64,000 nucleotides of DNA, taken from positions 568,191 to 632,190 of the forward strand of contig NZ_LMEE01000002.1 in NCBI RefSeq assembly GCF_001425305.1. Direction: 5' to 3'. The notes below the pieces were generated by a model. It was not told the origin of the DNA. It was given only the letters and a program-made list of their open reading frames with translations, and made no database searches. Below are positions 43,983-53,966 of this stretch, piece after piece. Origin of the DNA: Phenylobacterium sp. Root1290. GTDB lineage: Bacteria > Pseudomonadota > Alphaproteobacteria > Caulobacterales > Caulobacteraceae. Position 1 is the stretch's first letter. Every line of letters starts with the position of its first letter. A program made the translations under genes and the position numbers.

Positions 43983-44387
43983 CTAGCGCCGACGCCTGAA
44001 AAGGCGTCGGCTGCGAACCATGAAGCGAAGGCCCTTAGGCGCCAGAAGACGCTCGATCTTCAAAGCCTGATGCCAAGACATCTTCAGGATTTGCGGGTCA
44101 CGCCGCAGCAGCCGCCGGATCGGTGAGATCACCCGCGGGTGCGCCTGGTGCAGGCGGACGAACTGCCGCCGCGCCTTGAACGAGTTGCGCAGGATCACCA
44201 TCAGGCCGACGACGATCACCGGGATCCCGCCAGGACCCGGCAGAGGCGCGATCAGAATCCCCGCCAGGACGATCAGGCTGCCGACGACGACCAGCCCAAA
44301 GCGCACGAGCCGACCCGCGAGATCGCGGGTGACGTCGTCGGTGGCGCGATTGCCGCGCACGCTGGGCATGGCGAGTGACACGTTCAA
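43983..44387 (-). CDS. PGPGW-type small membrane protein
   Basis: A 134-aa protein with two hydrophobic helices (about 28-46 and 50-65) joined by the turn APLPGPGGIPVIVVG. That Pro-Gly-Pro-Gly motif marks the PGPGW family of unknown function, although the Trp is replaced by Gly here. The basic C-terminal half (RRLFRRRR) should face the cytoplasm. The gene converges on the ATP synthase operon; a 10-bp hairpin overlaps its last codons. Confidence 0.7.
   Translation of the reverse strand: MNVSLAMPSVRGNRATDDVTRDLAGRLVRFGLVVVGSLIVLAGILIAPLPGPGGIPVIVVGLMVILRNSFKARRQFVRLHQAHPRVISPIRRLLRRDPQILKMSWHQALKIERLLAPKGLRFMVRSRRLFRRRR
43988..44011. other. Hairpin at the converging ends of atpF and the PGPGW gene
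   Basis: Perfect 10-base arms (GCCGACGCCT and AGGCGTCGGC) with a GAAA loop, 13 bases after the atpF stop and inside the last codons of the opposing gene. There is no T-run on either side, so it is at best a Rho-assisted stop. Confidence 0.5.
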
Positions 44388-44506
44388 TACCTGGAATGAG
44401 CCCGCGCGCGGAACTGGGGAGGACCAGCGGTCGGGTGTTCTGCGATATGAGAACGTATCTAGGACTCGTAAAGGCGACCCAGCGGTTAAATTTCGTCCAC
44501 CTGTGG

Positions 44507-46090
44507 CTATTCGGCGGCCAGCGGCGCCGGGGACACACCTTTGGCCTCAGGACGCCACGTCAGACGCGGTTTGCGCGCCGCCAGCGTCTCGTCCAGCCGG
44601 CGCAGCGGCGCGAGGTAGGGGGCCCCCTTGAAGCGTTCGGCGTCGCCCGCCTTGGCCGCGTGAGCCAGGGCGATCAGCGCCTCGCAGAACCGGTCCAGCT
44701 CGTGCTTGGGCTCGGTCTCGGTCGGCTCGATCAGCATCGCGCCATGGACGACCAGCGGGAAGTACATGGTCATCGGGTGGAACCCCTCGTCGATCATCGC
44801 CTTGGCGAAGTCGAGCGTGGTCACCCCCGTCCCTTCCAGCCAGGCGTCGTCGAACAGCGCCTCGTGCATGCAGGGGCCGTCCGGGAAGGCCGGGCTCATC
44901 ACCGGCGACAGCCGCGCCTTGATGTAGTTGGCGTTCAGCACCGCGTCCTCGGCGACCTGACGCAGGCCGTCGGTCCCGTGGCTGACCATGTAGGCGTAGG
45001 CGCGGACGAACATGCCCATCTGGCCGTGGAAGGCGCTCATGCGGCCAAAGCCCTGGGCGGCCTCCCCGACCGTCTCCTCGACCAGCTTGAACCCGTCCTC
45101 GCCCGACACCACCCAGGGGGCCGGGGCAAAGGCCGCAAGGGCCTCCGACAGCACCACGGGACCCGCGCCCGGCCCGCCGCCGCCGTGCGGCGTCGAGAAG
45201 GTCTTGTGCAGGTTGATGTGCATGGCGTCGACGCCCAGGTCGCCCGGACGCACCCGGCCGACGATGGCGTTGAAGTTGGCGCCGTCGCAGTAGAAGTAGG
45301 CCCCGGCCTCGTGGGTCAGGCGCGAGATCTCGAGGATGTCGCGCTCGAACAGGCCGCAGGTGTTGGGGTTGGTGACCATGATCGCCGCCACGTCGGGCGA
45401 CAGCTTGGCGGCGAGGTCGGCAGTGTCGACGCGGCCGTCTTCGGTCTGGGCGATCTCGACCACCGAGTAGCCGACGAAGGCGGCGGTGGCCGGGTTGGTG
45501 CCGTGGGCCGAGGTCGGGACCAGCACCGTGCGGCGATGCCCCTGCCCCTTGGCCTCATGGGCCGCCTTGATGGCCAGCAGGCCGCAGAGCTCGCCATGGG
45601 CGCCGGCCTTCGGCGACAGGGCGACGGCGGGCATGCCGGTCAGGGTCTTCAGCCAGTGGGCCAGGCGGTCCATCAGCGCCAGCGCGCCCTGCACGGTCGC
45701 CTGCGGCGCCAGCGGGTGCAGGTCGGAGAAGCCGGCCAGCCGGGCCATCTTCTCGTTCAGGCGCGGGTTGTGCTTCATCGTGCACGAGCCCAGCGGATAG
45801 AGCGCCAGGTCGATGGCGTGGTTCTTCTGGCTCAGGCGCACGTAGTGGCGCATCGCCTCGGGCTCGGACAGGCCCGGCAGGCCGATCGGCGCGGCCCGGA
45901 CCAGGTCGCCCAGGTCCGAGGCGTCCTGCGCCGCCGGCGCCAGGTCGACGCCGGTCTTGTCCCAGCCGCCCAGTTCGAAGATCAGCGCCTCGTCCTGCAG
46001 CAGGCCGCGGCCGCCGTTCAGCGAGGTGTGTCCCGTCGCCTCGACGGCGCCTTCGGGACGGGTCGGACGTCCAACGTTCTGCATGGTCAT
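44507..46090 (-). CDS. gcvPB: Glycine dehydrogenase (decarboxylating) subunit 2
   Basis: A 527-aa PLP subunit of the P-protein. It carries the pyridoxal-phosphate site INLHKTFSTPHGGGGPG, with the Schiff-base Lys, and YPLGSCTMKHNP, which is conserved at the glycine site. Together with GcvPA it decarboxylates glycine and loads the aminomethyl group on GcvH. Its length is typical of the two-subunit form. ATG 46090 overlaps the gcvPA stop by one base. It is last in the riboswitch-controlled gcv operon. Confidence 0.95.
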   Translation of the reverse strand: MTMQNVGRPTRPEGAVEATGHTSLNGGRGLLQDEALIFELGGWDKTGVDLAPAAQDASDLGDLVRAAPIGLPGLSEPEAMRHYVRLSQKNHAIDLALYPLGSCTMKHNPRLNEKMARLAGFSDLHPLAPQATVQGALALMDRLAHWLKTLTGMPAVALSPKAGAHGELCGLLAIKAAHEAKGQGHRRTVLVPTSAHGTNPATAAFVGYSVVEIAQTEDGRVDTADLAAKLSPDVAAIMVTNPNTCGLFERDILEISRLTHEAGAYFYCDGANFNAIVGRVRPGDLGVDAMHINLHKTFSTPHGGGGPGAGPVVLSEALAAFAPAPWVVSGEDGFKLVEETVGEAAQGFGRMSAFHGQMGMFVRAYAYMVSHGTDGLRQVAEDAVLNANYIKARLSPVMSPAFPDGPCMHEALFDDAWLEGTGVTTLDFAKAMIDEGFHPMTMYFPLVVHGAMLIEPTETEPKHELDRFCEALIALAHAAKAGDAERFKGAPYLAPLRRLDETLAARKPRLTWRPEAKGVSPAPLAAE

Positions 46091-47433
46091 TACGCGGTCC
46101 TCCCGGCGAGCGCCTGGGCGAAGGTCTGGATGTCCTGGGTGGTGGTGGTCTCGGTCGCGGCGACCAGCAGGACGTCTTCCATGCCGGCGGCGGGATCGAG
46201 CCGCGAGAACGGCACGCCGGCGACGACGCCGTCGGCCAGGAGGGCCTCGACCGTCTTGGCCGCGTCGCCCTTCAGGCGGATGGCGAACTCGTTGAAGAAG
46301 CGCGGGGTCAGCACCTCGACGCCCGGCACGGCGGCCAGGGCGTCACGCAGCTCGCGAGCCCGCGAGTGGTTCAGCGCCGCCAGCTCGCGCAGGCCGCGCT
46401 CGCCCAGCAGCGACAGGTGGATGGTGAAGGCCAGGGCGCAGAGGCCCGAATTGGTGCAGATGTTCGACGTCGCCTTCTCGCGGCGGATGTGCTGCTCGCG
46501 GGTCGACAGGGTCAACACGAAGCCGCGACGGCCCTCGGCGTCCAGCGTCTCGCCGCAAAGGCGACCGGGCATCTGGCGAACCAGCTTTTCGCGGCAGGCG
46601 AAGAGGCCGACATAGGGACCGCCGAAGTTCAGGCCGTTGCCGATTGACTGGCCCTCGGCGACTGCGATGTCCGCGCCCATCTCGCCCGGGGACTTCAGCA
46701 GGCCGTAGGACACCGCCTCGGTCGTCACCACGATCAGCAGCGCCCCGGCGGCGTGCGCCGCCTCGGCGATCTTGGTCACGTCGGTGACCACGCCGAAGAC
46801 GTTGGGGGTCTGCACCACCACGGCCGCAGTGTCCGAATCGATGGCGTCCAGAACCGCGGCCTCGGCGTCGATCGCCGCGGCCTGGCGCACGATGTCCATG
46901 CCCTCGGCATGGGCGATGGTCTGGGTGGTGGCCGCATAGTGCGGGTGCAGGCCGCCCGACAGCACCGCCTTCTTACGGCGGGTGACGCGCTGGGCCATCA
47001 TCACCGCCTCGGCGCACGCCGTGGAGCCGTCGTACATCGAGGCGTTGGCCACATCGAGCCCGGTCAGGGCCGCGACCTGGGTCTGGAACTCGAACAGCAC
47101 CTGCAGCGTGCCCTGCGCGATTTCCGGCTGGTAGGGCGTGTAGCTGGTCAGGAATTCCGAACGCTGGATGATGTGGTCCACCGTCGCCGGAACGTGGTGC
47201 TTGTAGGCCCCTGCCCCGCAGAAGAACGGACCCGCGCCCGCCGGGCGGTTCATCGCCGCCAGGCTGGCGAGCTCACGCTCGACCTCCATCTCGCCCGCAT
47301 GCAGCGGCAGGTCGAACAGGTCGGCCTTGCGGGCCGCCTGCGGCACGTCGGCGAACAGGTCGTCGATCGAGCCGGCGCCGATGGTCGCCAGCATTTCGGC
47401 GCGGTCGGCGGGCGTAAGGGGCAGGTATCTCAT
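46090..47433 (-). CDS. gcvPA: Glycine dehydrogenase (decarboxylating) subunit 1
   Basis: A 447-aa subunit 1 of the split P-protein: [15 protein letters not shown] at the start, then [19 protein letters not shown], which is typical of GcvPA, and [20 protein letters not shown]. It lacks the Lys used for PLP in subunit 2 and forms a heterodimer with it. The gene starts 91 bases after gcvH, with a palindromic repeat in the gap, and is coupled to gcvPB. Confidence 0.95.
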   Translation of the reverse strand: MRYLPLTPADRAEMLATIGAGSIDDLFADVPQAARKADLFDLPLHAGEMEVERELASLAAMNRPAGAGPFFCGAGAYKHHVPATVDHIIQRSEFLTSYTPYQPEIAQGTLQVLFEFQTQVAALTGLDVANASMYDGSTACAEAVMMAQRVTRRKKAVLSGGLHPHYAATTQTIAHAEGMDIVRQAAAIDAEAAVLDAIDSDTAAVVVQTPNVFGVVTDVTKIAEAAHAAGALLIVVTTEAVSYGLLKSPGEMGADIAVAEGQSIGNGLNFGGPYVGLFACREKLVRQMPGRLCGETLDAEGRRGFVLTLSTREQHIRREKATSNICTNSGLCALAFTIHLSLLGERGLRELAALNHSRARELRDALAAVPGVEVLTPRFFNEFAIRLKGDAAKTVEALLADGVVAGVPFSRLDPAAGMEDVLLVAATETTTTQDIQTFAQALAGRTA

Positions 47434-47446
47434 CAGCTTCTTCTTT

Positions 47447-47519
47447 CCCGCTCATCCCCGCGAAATCGGGGGCCCATTCGGACTGCGGCTTAGGTTCCCG
47501 CCTGCGCGGGAATGAGCGG
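47447..47519. repeat. Palindromic repeat inside the gcv operon, family D
   Basis: CGCTCATCCCCGCGAAATCGGGG on the left and TTCCCGCCTGCGCGGGAATGAGCG on the right form complementary outer arms (CGCTCAT/ATGAGCG), with a smaller hairpin in each half. It occupies most of the space between gcvH and gcvPA and could affect relative expression. Confidence 0.7.
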
Positions 47520-47524
47520 TGTGG

Positions 47525-47890
47525 TTACAGGGTGCCCAGGAATTCTTCGTAGGCGTCGCGATCCATCAACGCCTCGACCTCAGCCGGGTTGGCGAGCTTG
47601 ATCTTCGCGAACCAGCCCAGGCCCTCCGGCTGGTCGTTGACCGTCTCGGGCGCATCGCCCAGCGCGGCGTTGCCCTCGACGACCTCGCCCGAAATCGGGG
47701 CGTAGACGTCCGAAGCCGCCTTCACGCTCTCGACCACGGCCAGGTTGTCGCCGGCCTTGACCGACTTGCCCGCTTCCGGAACTTCGACGAACACGACGTC
47801 GCCCAGTTGCTCGGCGGCGTAGGCGGTGATGCCGATGGTGGCCACGTCGCCCTCGACGACGACCCACTCGTGATCCTTGGTGAAACGCAT
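47525..47890 (-). CDS. gcvH: Glycine cleavage system H protein
   Basis: A 121-aa lipoyl carrier. The lipoyl-lysine is Lys57 in [19 protein letters not shown], the usual ES-V-K-A context. It shuttles the aminomethyl intermediate from P- to T-protein and is re-oxidised by the L-protein (lipoamide dehydrogenase, not in the window). The N-terminus [10 protein letters not shown] matches the family exactly. It follows gcvT by 15 bases. Confidence 0.97.
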   Translation of the reverse strand: MRFTKDHEWVVVEGDVATIGITAYAAEQLGDVVFVEVPEAGKSVKAGDNLAVVESVKAASDVYAPISGEVVEGNAALGDAPETVNDQPEGLGWFAKIKLANPAEVEALMDRDAYEEFLGTL

Positions 47891-47905
47891 CTGGGGTGTC
47901 CTCTC

Positions 47906-49018
47906 TCAGAGCTTGCGGACGTAACGATGGGGAACGAAGGGCATGGCCGTGACCTCGGCGGTCTGGGCCTTGCCCCGCACAATGACTTTCAACTTCGAAC
48001 CGGGCCCGGCGTAGGCGGGCGGAACGAAGCCCATGGCGATCGGCTTGCCGAGGCTAGGCGAAAAGCCCCCCGACGTGACCACGCCGATCACATTGCCTTC
48101 TTCGTCGGCGATCTCCGCGCCTTCTCGGGCCGGCGCGCCTTCCAGCACGACGAAGCCGACACGCTTGCGGCTGACGCCCTCGGCCAGTTCCTTGGCGATG
48201 CGCGACGCGCCCGGGAAGTCGCGGGCGTCGCGGCGCTTCTTGGAGACCGAGAACGCCAGGTCCGCCTCGACCGGGCTGACGCTCTCGTCGACGTCGTGAC
48301 CATAGAGCGGCAGGCCCGCTTCCAGGCGCAGGCTGTCGCGCGCGCCCAGGCCGATCGGCTTCACGCGCTCGTCGGCCAGCAGGGTGTTCCAGATCCGCTC
48401 GGCTTCCGACGCCGGGACGGAGATCTCATAGCCGTCCTCGCCGGTGTATCCCGAGCGCGAGACGATCGCCTCGGTCCCGAAGGCGCTCATCGTCCGGGCG
48501 TCCATGAACACCATGCTCGCCGCTTCGGGGGCGTGCTGGACCAGGACCTCGGCGGCCTTGGGACCTTGCAGCGCCAGCAGCGCGCGGTCCTCCAGGCGCT
48601 CGATGCGCACCTGACCGGCCAGCTCGTTGTCGATGACCTTGAAGTCGTCGTCCTTGCAGGCGCCGTTGACCACCACGAACAGGCCGTCGTCATCTGGACG
48701 CGCGGCCATCAGGTCGTCGATGATGCCGCCCTTCTTGTTCAGCAGCACCGAGTAGCGCTGCTTGCCCGGCTTCAGGCCGATGAAGTCGCCGGGGGTGACC
48801 TCCTCGAAGGCCGACAGCGGCGAGACGCCGCGCAGGCGCGCCTGGCCCATGTGCGAGACGTCGAACAGTCCGGCGTTCTCGCGGGTCCAGAGGTGCTCCT
48901 TCAGCACGCCGTCCTTGTACTGCACCGGCATGGAATAGCCGGCGAACGGCACCATGCGGGCGCCCGCGGCGATGTGCGCGGCGTTGAGGGGCGTGGTCTT
49001 CAAGTTCTCGTCGGACAC
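47906..49018 (-). CDS. gcvT: Glycine cleavage system T protein (aminomethyltransferase)
   Basis: A 370-aa tetrahydrofolate-dependent aminomethyltransferase. MVPFAGYSMPVQYKDGVLKEHLWTRENAGLFDVSHMGQ is the classic N-terminal core, with the catalytic Asp (FDVSHMGQ, about residue 53). SRSGYTGEDGYEISVP and LGARDSLRLEAGLPLYGHD follow. It releases ammonia and makes methylene-THF. First gene of the gcv operon, 67 bases downstream of a tandem glycine riboswitch. Confidence 0.97.
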   Translation of the reverse strand: MSDENLKTTPLNAAHIAAGARMVPFAGYSMPVQYKDGVLKEHLWTRENAGLFDVSHMGQARLRGVSPLSAFEEVTPGDFIGLKPGKQRYSVLLNKKGGIIDDLMAARPDDDGLFVVVNGACKDDDFKVIDNELAGQVRIERLEDRALLALQGPKAAEVLVQHAPEAASMVFMDARTMSAFGTEAIVSRSGYTGEDGYEISVPASEAERIWNTLLADERVKPIGLGARDSLRLEAGLPLYGHDVDESVSPVEADLAFSVSKKRRDARDFPGASRIAKELAEGVSRKRVGFVVLEGAPAREGAEIADEEGNVIGVVTSGGFSPSLGKPIAMGFVPPAYAGPGSKLKVIVRGKAQTAEVTAMPFVPHRYVRKL

Positions 49019-49084
49019 GGCGGACTCCAGCTGATGACCTCGCGAGCGTGTGCGAGGGCTCAGCCCTCGCCACGTTCGCGCCCC

Positions 49085-49268
49085 CGCTGTCCCTGAGCCT
49101 GAGAGATTTCGGGGCCGCGCCTGGCGATCCCTTGCTCCTTCGGCGAGCGCAGGTTTCCCAGCGCTACTTTCCAGCGTGCATCAGCTCGCGCGGTCCTTTT
49201 GCCTGAGCGTTTCCGGGGCGGTTGCGCCTTCGGCTCCGGACCCCGAAAGGCCCGATCTCTCCCGCGAG
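49085..49268 (-). promoter_or_regulatory. Tandem glycine riboswitch of the gcv operon
   Basis: On the minus strand, reading from 49268 to 49085: the first aptamer opens with GCGGGAGAGA and includes CCGAAGGCGCAA and AACGCTCAGGCAAAAGGACCG. The second includes CTGGAAAG, GCCGAAGGAGCAAGG and AATCTCTCAGGCTCAGGGACAG. These are the two conserved GcvT-type aptamer cores, linked in tandem. Binding of glycine is expected to switch on gcvT-H-PA-PB. The pairing of the P1 stems was not computed. Confidence 0.93.
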
Positions 49269-49275
49269 AGTCGGC

Positions 49276-49307
49276 GCATAACTCTTCGATCGCCGAATGG
49301 GAGTCAA
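49276..49307 (-). promoter_or_regulatory. Putative promoter of the gcv riboswitch transcript
   Basis: On the minus strand TTGACT (49302-49307) is followed by GTTATG (49277-49282), 19 bases on, with a start expected near 49270, just before the first aptamer. GANTC sites lie in the -35 element (49301-49305) and at the start (49268-49272). The spacing is long for a strong promoter. Confidence 0.45.
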
Positions 49308-49318
49308 CGCGCAAAGCG

Positions 49319-49342
49319 TCTCGCGCCGCCGACGGCGCGAGA
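49319..49342 (-). terminator. Hairpin after argS
   Basis: A perfect 10-bp stem (TCTCGCGCCG with CGGCGCGAGA) and a 4-base loop, located 9 bases after the argS stop and before the gcv promoter. It has only a short TTTG afterwards, so it may be a weak or Rho-assisted terminator. Confidence 0.5.
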
Positions 49343-49350
49343 GCTTGGCG

Positions 49351-51186
49351 TCACATGCGCTCGGGCGCCTCGACGCCCAGCAGCTCAAGCGCCTGCTCAA
49401 GCTGGCGCAGCGTCGTCTGGGCCAGGGCCAGGCGCGAAGCCTTCACCTCGGCCGGAGCCGACAGGATCGGGCAGGCGGCGTAGAACTTCGAGAACGCCTG
49501 GGCCAGCTTGTAGGCATGCTCGGCCACGAAGTTCGGGGCCTTCTTGTCGTAGGCGTCGACCAGCGCCTGGTCGAAGGCGTCAAGCAGCAGCACCAGGTCA
49601 CGCTCGGCCGGTTCGCTCACCACGATCGGCCCGGCCTTGGCGCCCTCGGCCTCGGCCTTCCGCAGCACCGATTTCACCCGCACCGCCTGATAGAGCAGAT
49701 AGGGGCCGGTCTTGCCCTCGAAGCTCGAGAAGCGGTCGAGGTCGAAGACATAGGACGTGCCGCGGAAGTTCTGCAGGTCGGCGAACTTCAGCGCCGCGAC
49801 GGCGACCTTGTGGGCGGTGTCCTCGAAGGTGTCGGGGTCCAGCTCGGCGCCCAGACCCGCTTCGTGCAGACGCTCGCGCGCCTTGTCGCGGGTCATGACG
49901 ATCATGTCGTTCAGCTTCAGGACGCCGCCTTCGCGGGTCTTGAACGGCTTGCCGTCGGTCCCGTTCATGGTGCCGAAGCCGACATGCTCCAGGCTGCCCT
50001 TTTCGGCGTAGCCGGCCAGGTAGGCGGCGCGGAACACGATCTCGAAGTGATCGGCCTGACGCTGGTCCACGGCGTAGAGCACGTGGTCGGGGCCGAAGGT
50101 CTGCTTGCGGTCGAGAATCGTCGCCAGGTCGGTCGTGCCGTACATGGCCGAGCCCTCCGACGAGACCACGAGCAGCGGATCGGGGCTCGGGACCACGATC
50201 ACCGACCCGTCGGGCAGCTTCTTTTTCTTGGTCTCGTTCGGGCCGGCGACATGCACGATGCGCGCACCCTGATCCTCGACCAGCAGGCCCTTGGCCTCCA
50301 GGTCCGCGACCATCGGCTTGATCAGCTCGTCGACGTCGCTCTCGCCCTTCCAGAGGTCGAAATCGACGCCCAGGGCGTGGAAGTCGCGTTCCAGGGCGAC
50401 CTTTGTCACCTTGGCGAAGTGCCGCCACAGCAGGAAGTAGCCGCTTCCGCGAGCCTGCAGTTCGGCGGTCAGCTTGCGGGCGCGATCGCGGTAGTCGGGC
50501 TCGGTCTTCCCGCGGGCCGCGGCCATCGGATAAAGCCGGTCGAGATCGGCCAGGCTGACCTTCTCGTCGAACAGGGCGGCGGCGGCCGCTTCGTCCTGCG
50601 CGCTCACCTCGGACTTGGCGTTCAGTTCCTCGACGAGCGCGGCGATCGCCGCGTCCTCGTCGGTCACCGCCCCGATGAGCAGGCCCATCTGGTAACCCCA
50701 GTCGCCGAAGTGGGCGTCCCCCACCACGGTGTCGCCGCGGAACCGGTAGATGCGCTTCAGCGATTCCCCGATGATCGACGAGCGCAAGTGGCCCACATGC
50801 ATCGGCTTGGCCACGTTCGGGCCGCCGTAGTCGATCATCACCTTGCGGGCGGTCTCGACGCTCAGCGCGCCCAGGCGGGGGTCGGCGGCGATCTCATCGG
50901 CGCGGGCCGACAGGGCCTGGTCGCTGACGCGCATGTTGATGAAGCCGAGGCCTGCGGCCTCGACCGACGCCAGACGCGGATCGCCGGACAGATTCGCCAC
51001 CACCTCGGCGGCGATCTCGCGCGGGTCGCGCTTGGCCACCTTGGCCGCGGGCAGCGCCCCGTTGCATTGGAAGTCAGCCAGGTCGGGCCGGTCAGACGGC
51101 GTCACCCGGCCGAGTTCGGCCGGCAGTCCCGCCGCGGCGAAGGCGGCGGCGACCGCTTCGCTCAGGCCCCTTTTCAGGTCGCTCAT
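49351..51186 (-). CDS. argS: Arginyl-tRNA synthetase
   Basis: A 611-aa class I aminoacyl-tRNA synthetase. [23 protein letters not shown] carries the HIGH-like HVGH, and the N-terminal Add1 domain ([25 protein letters not shown]) precedes it. The C-terminal DALRD-type anticodon-binding domain ends with [21 protein letters not shown] canonical KMSKS is not obvious, which is usual in many ArgS enzymes. Its start overlaps the upstream exported-protein gene by 4 bases (ATGA), so those two are coupled. Confidence 0.97.
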   Translation of the reverse strand: MSDLKRGLSEAVAAAFAAAGLPAELGRVTPSDRPDLADFQCNGALPAAKVAKRDPREIAAEVVANLSGDPRLASVEAAGLGFINMRVSDQALSARADEIAADPRLGALSVETARKVMIDYGGPNVAKPMHVGHLRSSIIGESLKRIYRFRGDTVVGDAHFGDWGYQMGLLIGAVTDEDAAIAALVEELNAKSEVSAQDEAAAAALFDEKVSLADLDRLYPMAAARGKTEPDYRDRARKLTAELQARGSGYFLLWRHFAKVTKVALERDFHALGVDFDLWKGESDVDELIKPMVADLEAKGLLVEDQGARIVHVAGPNETKKKKLPDGSVIVVPSPDPLLVVSSEGSAMYGTTDLATILDRKQTFGPDHVLYAVDQRQADHFEIVFRAAYLAGYAEKGSLEHVGFGTMNGTDGKPFKTREGGVLKLNDMIVMTRDKARERLHEAGLGAELDPDTFEDTAHKVAVAALKFADLQNFRGTSYVFDLDRFSSFEGKTGPYLLYQAVRVKSVLRKAEAEGAKAGPIVVSEPAERDLVLLLDAFDQALVDAYDKKAPNFVAEHAYKLAQAFSKFYAACPILSAPAEVKASRLALAQTTLRQLEQALELLGVEAPERM

Positions 51187-51866
51187 TTGTTTTCGTTGGT
51201 GTTCCCGGCGACGGCGGCGCCGGCGTTCAGCCGGAAACGCTTACCCTCGCGGTTGAAGGCCGCCATCTGCGGCGTGACGTCGAAACCGACCAGCACTTCG
51301 AAATTGGCGCCGCTGGTGGTCATGGTGGCGCGCGGAATGGTGATCTGCGCGATCTGCTCGGTGGCGTAGATCCGGTCCTGGCCCGCCGCGAAGTTCACCG
51401 GCAGGTCGAAGTATTCCTTGGCCAGCACCGACTCGCCGCGCTGGGTCACCGCCACCCAGTAGCGATAGTTCTTCGAGGAACCCTCGGCCTGCGGGCCCTT
51501 GCCCAGCTCGAAGAGGATTTCCATCGTGACCTTGATCGGCTCGTCGTCCTTGTACTGACAGCCGGCCGAGATGCCCTGGATCTCGCCCGAGAAGCCGACG
51601 GCCGAGGAGGCCTCGCGGTTGTCCTTGAACTCGACGTAACGGGCGGCGTCGTAGAGAACCTTCACGTACGGGCACGGGCCGGCGTTGCGCAGCTGCGGCA
51701 GCGGAGCCTGGACGTCGCTCCATTCCGAATCGCGCTTGCGCTTCTTGGCCGCCTCTTCCTGTTGGCGCTGTTCGTCATTCCCACGACGTTGGGCGAGCGC
51801 CAGCTCGGGGACCGTGGACCCGGCCAGGATCAGGCCGGCGGCAAGCAGCATCAGGGAGCGGCGCAT
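51183..51866 (-). CDS. Exported protein of unknown function, upstream of argS
   Basis: A 227-aa protein with a hydrophobic signal ([17 protein letters not shown], cleavage near ELALA-QR), then a charged, disordered stretch ([19 protein letters not shown]) and a beta-rich domain with two Cys (GPCPYV and AGCQYK, likely a disulfide). I remember similar proteins from Caulobacterales genomes but not their function. ATG 51866 is preferred to TTG 51869. It is coupled to argS by a 4-base overlap. A lipoprotein reading is not supported, as no Cys lies at the cleavage site. Confidence 0.8.
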   Translation of the reverse strand: MRRSLMLLAAGLILAGSTVPELALAQRRGNDEQRQQEEAAKKRKRDSEWSDVQAPLPQLRNAGPCPYVKVLYDAARYVEFKDNREASSAVGFSGEIQGISAGCQYKDDEPIKVTMEILFELGKGPQAEGSSKNYRYWVAVTQRGESVLAKEYFDLPVNFAAGQDRIYATEQIAQITIPRATMTTSGANFEVLVGFDVTPQMAAFNREGKRFRLNAGAAVAGNTNENK

Positions 51867-51997
51867 CAAGGTCGTCCAAAAGCCAGAGGGGCGCGCGCCC
51901 GTTCGGGCGTTGCGCGTGCGTCACCCCTAGTAATGGCTATCGATTGAGGCCGCAACGCGGCTGGCGGATACGGCCTCGAACGCTTAACTTGCGCGGC

Positions 51998-52963
51998 ATG
52001 TTGCAAGAGCCCCGCCCTCGCCCCCCGCTGACGGTCCTGCTGGCCACCCCGCGCGGCTTTTGCGCCGGCGTCGACCGCGCCATCCAGATCGTCGAGCGCG
52101 CCATCGAGAAGTACGGCGCTCCGGTCTATGTGCGGCACGAGATCGTCCATAACCGCCACGTGGTCGACCGCCTGAAGAGCCTGGGCGCCGTGTTCGTCGA
52201 GGAGCTCTCGGAGTGCCCGACCGATCGGCCCGTGGTGTTCTCGGCCCACGGCGTGCCCAAGTCGGTCCCGGCCGAGGCCAAGGGCCGCCAGATGCTCTAT
52301 CTCGACGCCACCTGCCCTTTGGTCTCCAAGGTCCATGTCGAGGCCCAGCGCCACTATGACGCTGGCAAGGAGATCGTGCTGATCGGCCATGCCGGCCACC
52401 CTGAGGTCGTCGGCACCATGGGCCAGCTGCCCGACGGCGTCGTCCAGCTGATCGAGACGGTCGAGGACGCCCGCGCCTTCACGCCCAAGAATTCAGCCAA
52501 CGTGGCCTTCGCCACCCAGACCACGCTGTCGGTGGACGACACCGCCGAGATCGTGGCCGCGCTGCGCGAGCGGTTCCCCGACATCTCCGCCCCGCACAAG
52601 GAAGACATCTGCTACGCGACCACCAACCGCCAGGACGCGGTCAAGGCGATCTCGTCCCGCGCCGAGGTGCTGCTGGTGCTGGGCTCGGCCAACTCCTCGA
52701 ATTCCGTGCGCCTGGTCGAGGTCGGCAAGCGCTCGGGCGCCAAGGGCGCCTACCTGATCGACGACGCCCGCGGCCTTGATCTCGCCTGGCTCGACGGCGT
52801 GTCGACCGTCGGGGTCACCGCCGGAGCCTCGGCGCCCGAGGTCCTGGTCCAGGGCCTGATCGACCGCCTGGGCGAGGCCTTCGACGTCACGGTCGAGGAA
52901 GTGGACACCGTTCGCGAGACGGTGAGCTTCAAGCTGCCGCGAAAGCTGACAGCGGACGCTTGA
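51998..52963 (+). CDS. ispH: 4-hydroxy-3-methylbut-2-enyl diphosphate reductase
   Basis: A 321-aa last enzyme of the MEP isoprenoid pathway, which makes IPP and DMAPP. The three Cys that hold the Fe-S cluster are in GFCAGVDRA (Cys22), [11 protein letters not shown] and [23 protein letters not shown] with the substrate His, and [11 protein letters not shown] for diphosphate binding, are also present. The start at 51998 is favoured by family length. It is followed, in the same direction, by thrB and rnhA. Confidence 0.96.
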   Translation: MLQEPRPRPPLTVLLATPRGFCAGVDRAIQIVERAIEKYGAPVYVRHEIVHNRHVVDRLKSLGAVFVEELSECPTDRPVVFSAHGVPKSVPAEAKGRQMLYLDATCPLVSKVHVEAQRHYDAGKEIVLIGHAGHPEVVGTMGQLPDGVVQLIETVEDARAFTPKNSANVAFATQTTLSVDDTAEIVAALRERFPDISAPHKEDICYATTNRQDAVKAISSRAEVLLVLGSANSSNSVRLVEVGKRSGAKGAYLIDDARGLDLAWLDGVSTVGVTAGASAPEVLVQGLIDRLGEAFDVTVEEVDTVRETVSFKLPRKLTADA

Positions 52964-52997
52964 CGGGGAGCCCGCGCTCCCGCATCCCCGCGCCAGC

Positions 52998-53966
52998 ATG
53001 GCCGTCTACACCGATATCTCCGACGAGGAGCTGAACGCCCTCCTCTCCGACTTCGACCTCGGAGCGCCCCTGGCGTTCAAGGGCATCGCAGAAGGCGTCG
53101 AGAACTCGAATTTCCTGCTGGAGACGGAGGCGGGCCAGTTCATCCTGACCGTCTACGAGAAGCGGGTGCGCGAGGATGAACTGCCCTACTTCCTGGGCCT
53201 CACTCGCTGGCTCGCCCAGCACGGCTATCCTTCAGCCACGCCCATGATCGACAAGGCCGGCGAGGCGCTGAAGCGCGTGCGCGGCAAGCCCTGCGCGATC
53301 TTCTCCTTCCTGCCCGGCCTGTCGGTGCGCCGCCCGAGCGCCGCCCACTGCCGCGAGGCCGGCGAAGGCCTGGCCCGTCTGCACCTGGCCGCCGACGGAT
53401 TTGCGATGACCCGGCCCAACGATCTGGGCCAGGACGCCTGGGCGCCGATGTTCGCGGGCCTGAGGGCTGACGCCGAGGCCCTCAAGCCCGGCCTCGCCGC
53501 GGTCATCGACGGCGACCTGGCGCGCATCGCCGCCGCCTGGCCCACGGACCTGCCCCGCGGCGTGATCCACGCCGACTATTTCCCGGACAACGTCTTCTTC
53601 CACCAGGGCGGCAAGTTCGCCGGGGCGATCGACTTCTACTTCGCCTGCAACGACTTCCTGGCCTACGACATCGCCGTGGCCCTGAACGCCTGGTGCTTCG
53701 AGGCCGACGGCAGCTTCAACATCACCAGCGCCCGCGCGATGCTGGCCGGCTACGAGGCCCATCGTCCGCTGAGCCCGGCCGAGCGCGCGGCCCTGCCGGC
53801 CCTGGCCCACGGCGCGGCCATCCGGTTCTTCCTGACGCGGCTGCACGATTGGGGCGCGACCCCGGCCGGCGCGCTGGTCCGTCCCAAGGACCCGCTGGAG
53901 TACGAGCGCAAGCTGGCCGTGCACCGCTCGGCCCCGGACCTCGTCCTGCTGGGCGAGGCCTCGTGA
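52998..53966 (+). CDS. thrB: Homoserine kinase (ThrB, alternative kinase fold)
   Basis: A 322-aa enzyme of the choline-kinase/aminoglycoside-phosphotransferase fold, the form of homoserine kinase found in many proteobacteria rather than the GHMP type. [13 protein letters not shown] carries the catalytic Asp and Asn, and [11 protein letters not shown] the metal-binding Asp. [21 protein letters not shown] is typical of this group. It phosphorylates homoserine on the way to threonine. The stop overlaps the rnhA GTG start (GTGA). Confidence 0.93.
   Translation: MAVYTDISDEELNALLSDFDLGAPLAFKGIAEGVENSNFLLETEAGQFILTVYEKRVREDELPYFLGLTRWLAQHGYPSATPMIDKAGEALKRVRGKPCAIFSFLPGLSVRRPSAAHCREAGEGLARLHLAADGFAMTRPNDLGQDAWAPMFAGLRADAEALKPGLAAVIDGDLARIAAAWPTDLPRGVIHADYFPDNVFFHQGGKFAGAIDFYFACNDFLAYDIAVALNAWCFEADGSFNITSARAMLAGYEAHRPLSPAERAALPALAHGAAIRFFLTRLHDWGATPAGALVRPKDPLEYERKLAVHRSAPDLVLLGEAS

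Noticed and set aside
44375..46615. Plus-strand open frame of 746 codons
   Set aside because: It is antisense to gcvPB and gcvPA, both of which have full active-site motifs.
49297..51369. Plus-strand open frame of 690 codons
   Set aside because: It is antisense to argS and starts in the gcv promoter region; no domain is visible.
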